The notes under the pieces: generated by a model
Database searches by the model: none
Told to the model about the DNA's origin: nothing
What the model saw: only the letters and a program-made list of their open reading frames with translations
Part shown: positions 58,141 to 64,000 of the stretch, piece by piece
How positions within the stretch are numbered: the first letter of the stretch is position 1
How the letters are laid out: each line of letters begins with the position of its first letter
Translations under genes and position numbers: made by a program
DNA from: Carnegiea gigantea
Lineage: Eukaryota > Streptophyta > Magnoliopsida > Caryophyllales > Cactaceae
Length of the DNA stretch: 64,000 nt
Assembly (NCBI GenBank): GCA_029747015.1
Contig: JAKOGI010000359.1
Coordinates: 258,001 to 322,000, forward strand
Reading direction: 5' to 3'

Positions 58141-59060
58141 AATGAATTTCGATTTAAGGAGAAAGAAGCAAAAGCTAGAGTAACAAAGGCGTAAGGCCTG
58201 TGATGCGTCACATACAATGGCCGATGGCATGGGAGTCTGAAGAAGGTCACTTTGAGATTTCATTACCCTTGGAGTCTAAGGCATCACTTACGATATTACC
58301 CGAGTGATTGTGGAAGCTCATAAATTTGAGCCTGAACCAACAATTATCTCTATGGTTCAATAATCTCAGTTTGGAGGTTCCCTAATAGAGGACCCTAATG
58401 TTCATCTCTCAGTTGTTTTATAGGTGTCTGACACATTGAAGTTAAATAGAGTCTCTACTGATGCCATTTTCTTTCACCTATTTCCCTTTTAAATAAAGGA
58501 TCAGGCATGGGCATGGCTCCATTCGTTGTCACCGAGGTCCATCACAACTCAGGATGAGCTCACTAGGGCCTTTCTTGCCAAATGTTTCCCACCTAGCAAG
58601 ACGACAAGCTTGAGGAACCGAATCACAACCTTTGCTCAAAGGGATGATGAGATGCTCTACAAGGGACGAGAGCAATTCAAGAACTTATTGACGTTATGGC
58701 CTCACCATGTGCTTAAAAAATGGATGATCGTGCAAATGTTCTGTAATGGAGTTACTCAAACTATATGATCTACCATAAACGCAGTGGCAGGTGGCACTTT
58801 GATGAACAAAACAGGTGATGAAGCCTACAATTTGATTGAGGTCCAATGGTTGAACGAGAGAGGCCAACCTAAATGGTTTGGAGGTAAGCTTGAAGTTGAT
58901 GTACTTACTTTATTTTCTGCTAAAGTAGATGCTATGGCTAAAAGATTGGATCGTTTTGAATGTTAATGCTGTGAATTCAAATGCCCCTCCCTATGTAAAA
59001 TTTGTGGTTCCATTGATGATTTGACTGTAAATTGCCAAGTTATATGTCTATTTTTCTAAG
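58141..59060 (+). pseudogene. Athila-type Gag of F3
   Basis: Fragments in order: FGGSLIEDPNVHLSV near 58375, DTLKLNRVSTDAIF near 58430, DELTRAFLAKCFPPSKT at 58550, RNRITTFAQRDDE, QFKNLLTLWPHHVLKKWM and VAGGTLMNKTGDEAYNLIE at 58785. A knuckle-like CKICGSIDDLTVNC follows at about 58997, where the His of CX2CX4HX4C is Asp. The match to Athila retrotransposon gag is strong. Stops lie at 58766-58768 and elsewhere. Start codon not certain. Confidence 0.85.
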
Positions 59061-59309
59061 ACGCTTGACCAAGTCAATGATGTCAACTACAACCTGAGAC
59101 TGACCAATGACCTTTATGCCAATACCTATAATCAAGGTTAGAGAAATCACCTAATTTCATTGCAATTAAAGAAGTTGCATGTGAACATTCATTTCATTGA
59201 TGCTTGGTCTCAAATGCCTTCGAATGCAAAAGTTTTAAAAGAGATCCTCTTTAGAAAGATGAAAATTAATGAGTATGAGACTGTATATTGAAGTGAGCAG
59301 TGTAGTGCT

Positions 59310-59690
59310 ATGGTTCCAAATAAGCTTCCTGCAAAGGTTGAGGATCCCAACAGTTTCTCTGTCCTTTGCTTGATTAGAAATATAGACATTCATAGGGATT
59401 TTCATGATCTAGGTTCAAGTGTGAGTTTGATGCCCTATTCTATTTTCAAGAAACTTGAACTAGGAGCGTTGAGACCCACCACTACTTTACTTCAATTAGC
59501 GAACAGTTATGCGCAGCACCCTTCGGGTATTTTAAAGGATGTTCCCATCAAGGTAGGTGATTTATATATGCCTATTGACTTTGCAATTCTTGATATGGCT
59601 GAAGATGCGCACACCTAAATCATTGTTGGGAGGCCTTTCTTGGCTATTGTAGGTTGTAATGCAGATGCTAATGGGGGAGGTTAACGTTTG
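59310..59690 (+). pseudogene. Aspartic protease of F3
   Basis: Athila/Tat-type retropepsin region. NKLPAKVEDPNSFSV leads to the active-site motif DLGSSVSLMPYSIFKKLELG (normally DLGAS; Asp present), PTTTLLQLANSYA, VPIKVGDLYMPIDFAILDM and GRPFLAIVG. A single stop at 59616-59618 precedes IIVGRPFLA. The open frame is 59310-59618. Confidence 0.85.
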
Positions 59691-60300
59691 ATGTGGAGGA
59701 GCACTATGCCAAATTTGTTTCGTCTAAGGACTAGGACACTTCTCCCTTTTTATTTGCTTGTTGTGGATGTGATATGGCTCTTTCCAATGATGATGAAATC
59801 CAATCTGATGCTTTATTCTCTAATGATCCTTATTTGCTTGACTATTTGTCTGCTGAGGGTCTGAAGTTGATTATGCCACGGTGAATTTGGTTGCTCGTTT
59901 GCCACCTAGCATAGCCAAGGACAAGCCCTATGTTTTTAATGAGGGTTTTTTAAGTAGTTAATGCAGGTTTGTGGGAGTGTTGTTATCTTTACCCCCTTTA
60001 GGTGGAGTTGAGTGTGATTGTGATTCAGGGGTCAAGTTTCATAGTGGCCCATTTCATGGTGCCCACTATAAGATAATTTTGTCTGCGGACCGTGTTGCGT
60101 GGTGTTATTTGATGCCTAAGAAGGACATCCATCACGTCTACTTAAGGTGGTTCCTTCTTCTGTATGATTTTAATTTTGAGGTTCGCAACAAGGTTATTCC
60201 CCTTTCAACGGGATGATTGAAGAAGGTCGAGCTCTCGACCCTAAAGGAGCACTTCTTGGGAGGCAACCTAAGTATTTTAATGTTTCCTTGTCCTTTTGGT
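59691..60300 (+). pseudogene. Collapsed pol remnant of F3
   Basis: The post-protease linker (59700-59960) continues with little homology I can name. A short block at about 60105-60195 reads YLMPKKDIHHVYLRWFLLLY then DFNFEVRNK, which has the form of the RNase H region just before the integrase (KKD..RWxLLLQEFdxEIRDK in Athila/Tat). A frame near 60230-60275 reads ALDPKGALLGRQPKYF, typical of the very end of Athila pol. So RT, most of RNase H and all of integrase are missing between intact flanks. Confidence 0.65.
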
Positions 60301-61150
60301 TATAAATTTTTTTCATATGATTAAGGGAAGAGAAATTAAAAAAAAAAAAGGGAACCAAAGAAAAAAAGAGAGAAAAGTCAAGGTTAGCAGTAGCGAACTA
60401 GCAACCATCATACCCTGGGGTGGTATTTACCATGGTCTGTGATGTAGCTACCCTAGAGGGAAAAAAATTCGACAAATGTTCTGGTAGTAGCCACCACGGG
60501 CCATGCTTGTTGCTCACCATGGTCCGTGGTGAGCTGCGGCGGGTCGTAGTCAAGGGCTTTGAATGCGGTGACCCTTCCATAATCCCTCACTTTCTTCTCC
60601 ACTTTGATGCACTCTCTTTCTGCCTCCCTCCTTCTGTCTCTGAAACCTCTATTGACAAACCTCTAAATCTTTCCCTTATTCCACCATTTTCACCCAAATT
60701 CTCTTAAAATTTCTCCCTTTTCATCCATTTCATCTTCCTTTCTCTAAATTTTCTTATTTCTCACTCAAATTTCACCTTGTTTTTCTCTTCTTAGCCCAAC
60801 CTTCATCTCCATCTTTAACCTTTCCTCATTAAAATCTTCTACTACCTAAATTTTTCATTTTTTTACTCACATTCGTCCTTTTCAGACTCCATTTCGCACA
60901 ATCTTCTCCATTTCTACATTTTCTTTCTTGTTCATCCTCACTATCCTCCATTGTTGAGGATTTCTCCCACACGTATCAATTCACCCACATTTCACTAAAT
61001 ACCTTTAATGGCACCAAAGAAGAAGCTTAGGAGCACCTAAGGTGAGGTTACATCGAGCCAAGCACCATAATGGGCCACAAGCACTTCCTGAACATCCACC
61101 AATGGAAGGACCTGGGTAATGCCCCTCACCCCTTGGTTTAACCAATCCCA
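60301..61150 (+). other. Non-coding region between pol end and ORF1 of F3
   Basis: A purine-rich run (60325-60385), then 60410-60560 with several CCATGGTCCGTGG-like palindromic words, then about 400 bp that is very pyrimidine-rich on the plus strand (TCTCCC, TTCATC). No convincing gene is present. Confidence 0.6.
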
Positions 61151-61159
61151 ATCATGTTG

Positions 61160-62300
61160 CTCGATATAATTACTCGAACAGCAGAGTTATTGTAGCTACC
61201 TGTTATTATGATCAGGAGTTGTTGACTCAGTTGAGGTTGTTAAATGATATTAGATGGTATTTGTAAAAGGTAGCATGGGTCAATCTATTGAGATGAAAGA
61301 CCACACCTATAGGGACCTAACCCTTAAATTGTTGAGTACCTTACATGTTGATGTTACTCAAGGTCCTCAACCTCAAGCGGGATATCTTTCATTTTATTTA
61401 TAAGGGGAGTTCTATGTAACCTTAGTCCCCTCCATGACTTGTTTGGATTTCCACCTAATTTGGACTTGCCTTGGCATAAAGTCCCCCAAGCACTTAACCC
61501 GCATTTTGGCCTGAGATTTCGGGAGATCATAGGTGCCACGCTAGTACATGTAAGGGCCTTCTCATTAGGAACCCTTGTATATTGGTTACCCTACGTATGC
61601 TTTCTTTTGGTGTTTTTACTAGGGACGATAGACTAAATTTGCTTAGATTATTTGAGCTGTACTTTATGTCCAGTATGATAAATCATGATCGGATTAACCC
61701 TGGGTCTTTTGTGGCCCGCCAATTATACAGTGCAACTACAAGTACTACTGGTACAATTGTCATTGGGGGTCTCATCATCTCTATTGCTTGGTCTTTAGGA
61801 GTCGAGCATAACTGTAAGGATAGAGTTTTAGGATCAAAGTAGCCTGATAAAGTCACCTTTGAATAGATGAAATGTTATAAGGCTAAGGCTAGGCGCTTGT
61901 GGTGGATCCACTATGGGAACTAGCTCTTTCCGCTTGTTAATGTTGACTGGACCACCTTGCTTCATTGGGCTAACGTCTCATAGTTACCTGGTGATGCTGA
62001 CATTGTCCATCTTGCACCTCTCAGCCCCCACCAACTTATCCTGGTGGCTCTGGTTCTTCCTCCTAGCCTGCCTCTCATGATTATAAGGATATTCATTCCA
62101 CCCTTAGGTCCATCTAGGAAAAGCATGCCTCTCTGCGACCATATGTTGACACTAAGAAGGCTGCTCTTCGTGAATTTGTCTAAGAGTGCCACGATAAGCT
62201 CCATAGGATGATTGCCTTGCAAAACCAATATTTTTAGGACTTTAAGGCTTATCTTGAGACATTGAAACATTGGCATATCTATTAAGGTCATCCGCCATGC
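61160..62300 (+). pseudogene. Athila ORF1-like (PF03078-type) pseudogene
   Basis: After pol, Athila elements carry an extra ORF of unknown function. Here fragments in order are MKDHTYRDLTL-like near 61290, LSTLHVDVTQGPQPQAGYLS at 61330, LFGFPPNLDLPWHKVPQALN at 61440, FTRDDRLNLLRLFELYFMSS at 61615, then NPGSFVARQLYSATTSTTG and IVIGGLIISIAWSLGVEHN up to 61815. A charged helical C-terminus lies near 62140-62270. Two to three frameshifts and several stops are present. The family name is from memory of the pattern and should be checked by search. Confidence 0.65.
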
Positions 62301-64000
62301 CCTCCTGCCCCTCCTCCCTTCTAATTGCTTCGTGACTATCCCTTTCCTTTTTCTCTATTAGTGCTTGCATTAAGACAATGCTTTGTTGAAGCATAGGGTA
62401 GTTTTTGAGCCATGATGGCCTTTGATGCAAGGTATCTTAGTTTGCATACGTGTATGTATTGTGCAAGATTACATTTAGATTTGCATTTTAGGAGTAACCC
62501 CATGCAACTAGAGCACGTTGTTAGAGCATTTTGTTTCATTCTCGTAGTTTTACATTTCTTGTGCATTAGAAGGATGACATTTAGGGTAGATATGCATTTT
62601 AGGTTTGGCTTCATATATGCTAGCATTTCAAAATAAAACTGAAAGGACGAAAAAAACATATGCAGGGAAAAAAAATTGAAAATCCTTCGATGATCAACTT
62701 TGTAGACATCTCTAGTTTTGAAAGACCCTTTGATTTGCCCAATGGTAAATAAAAGTGCTTGGAAATGAGTTACATATGTGCTTTATGTTTGGGCCATGTG
62801 GTAAATGTGAATTGATTTCCCCATGACTCTTTTCATGAACGTTGGCATGTGAATCCAAATGAGCTAGTGATGACCTTGGTAGATGTCCCATGAGGCTTTG
62901 ATCTTGAAAAGCCTAATTTATGACTTTTAGTCTCCTTTCATTTCTTGAGCGACTATTCCTAGATGTCATTTATCTAGAACTTGGTTTAACTCTCATTCAA
63001 GATCACATTTAGCATATGTATTTAGGTAAATGATTGAGGCATTCATTGATTTGATGTCACCCAAAGACCAAATAGCCACCCTTGATATGCACGATATGCC
63101 TCCTGCTAGCCCTTTGATCCTTAATCCATGTTTTTTGATAAGAACCTCCATACAAAGCTTGATTAAACACTTATCTTACCATTAAGCCAAGATTAGGTAG
63201 AGTTTCACTTCTTAATATTTTGATTGGGAGTCAGCTTGGAGTATTGAGACCCTTTGGTGGTTCGGTTTGGTCTAAAGGTGAAGGGATTCATGTTGATTTG
63301 TTCATATGAGATATCCCTTGTTTTGTTATTAAATGATTGGTGAAGAGTTGGGAAAACGGGGGTTTGATGTCTATTTCCATGGCCAAATCCTTTTGAAACA
63401 AGGGGAAAAAAAGAAACCAAACAAAGAAATGAAAGCAAAAGAATGGAAAAGTGCATAAAAGAGTTTGGCCTTGTTAGATTGAATATAATTGTTTGCCCCA
63501 TTTCAACTCTATTCTCATTATTTGATTGCATAAGGGGATTTATTTGTGAATTTGCATTGTGTTGAGTAGAGTATTTCATGAAACCATTGGAGGAGTTTAG
63601 CTCTTAGTATTTGGCTTTTTTCTTTAGATTTCACTCTTACCTTTACCTATAGCCCAATTATAACCCGCGTAAAGCCGTCATGATGGACTGTTGCATATTA
63701 CACTCTAAAAATGGAAAATTAGAGAGTTTAGCAAGCTTCTAGTAGATTTGAGTCTTTCAAATGAGAATTGAGGGAACCTTACTACATCTTAAAACACATG
63801 AGTAAAGCATGCCACATTATGAAAGTGAGTTTCTACCGGTTTTTTTCTAGCTCTAACTATTTTATGTGTTGATGCCATTGTATTAGATGATTTGGGCATT
63901 GGATTTGAGCTTTGACATGGTGGTCTTTCATGAAATTTCAAAAGCTCCATTTCTTATTTGATTATTGAATGTTTTTGAGCACTTTTGAGCTAACTTTGGG
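62301..64000 (+). other. 3' non-coding region of F3
   Basis: No conserved reading frame; the minus-strand frame at 63205-63579 lacks motifs. Several blocks match the F2 post-gag non-coding region in inverted orientation, for example GGTAGATGTCCCATGAGGCTTTGA near 62878 and the AATAGCC..CTAGCCC..TTTGA order near 63070-63120. This supports common descent of F2 and F3. Confidence 0.6.

Larger units (their letters stand above)
56770..64000 (+). mobile_element. F3: Athila-like element lacking RT and integrase (partial)
   Basis: LTR (56770-57949), Asp-tRNA PBS, gag, protease, a short RNase H-like remnant, a non-coding stretch, an Athila ORF1-like pseudogene and a long 3' non-coding region running off the window. 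RT catalytic motifs and the integrase core are missing. It sits inside the gag of element H. The right LTR is beyond the window. Confidence 0.75.

Noticed and set aside
63205..63579. 124-codon minus-strand frame near the right end
   Set aside because: No domain or conservation visible. It lies in the 3' non-coding region of F3 and is antisense to it.

Overview
The window looks like gene-poor, repeat-rich heterochromatin of a flowering plant. Almost every base I can interpret belongs to a decayed LTR retrotransposon, a nested insertion, a small non-autonomous DNA transposon or a satellite array. Plant-type primer-binding sites (initiator Met tRNA and Asp tRNA), Ty3/Gypsy gag-pol domains including a chromodomain, and Athila/Tat-type gag proteins support a plant origin. 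I see no intact host gene, tRNA, rRNA or CRISPR. The species cannot be named from the sequence.

Layout. (1) 1-14153: two copies of one long-LTR Tekay/Del-like chromovirus. A minus-strand copy (gag-pol 1-2400, PBS 4234-4245, LTR 4250-7245) sits inside the gag of a plus-strand copy (7246-11627, 3' LTR 11628-14153), so the two LTRs are inverted. (2) 14154-16040: probable truncated minus-strand LTR carrying microsatellites. (3) 16041-29673: a tandem array of another Gypsy family, here called R, reading internal-LTR-internal-LTR-internal-LTR-internal-LTR. All four internal regions share the same loss of most of RT, RNase H and integrase. A hAT-like MITE (22547-23139) sits in one gag. (4) 29674-37759: satellite of about 145-bp monomers organised into a higher-order repeat of about 2.45 kb (about 17 monomers), interrupted by a second hAT-like MITE (33183-33648). 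(5) 37764-39806 and 56528-56769: an Athila/Tat-like element, here H, whose gag is split by (6) 39812-56522, a 16.7-kb cluster of a gag-only family, here F2, flanked by the 5-bp duplication GATAC. F2 has three minus-strand internal regions between four LTRs plus one inverted LTR-gag block. (7) 56770-64000: an Athila-like element, F3, with LTR, Asp-tRNA PBS, gag, protease, an RNase H remnant and an Athila ORF1-like sequence, but no RT or integrase.

Inferred order of events: the satellite is older than R and H, because the R array's right LTR abuts the satellite in mid-monomer and the H LTR begins where the satellite stops. H was then interrupted by F2 and F3. R was interrupted by whatever left the LTR edge at 16040. 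The MITEs came later.

The main theme is non-autonomous elements that lost their enzymes but kept gag, PBS and LTRs (R, F2, F3). Two of these families form LTR-sharing tandem arrays in the same 64 kb. Stops, frameshifts and many C-to-T/G-to-A changes show that the coding regions are dead. The family letters R, H, F2 and F3 are labels made up for this report.
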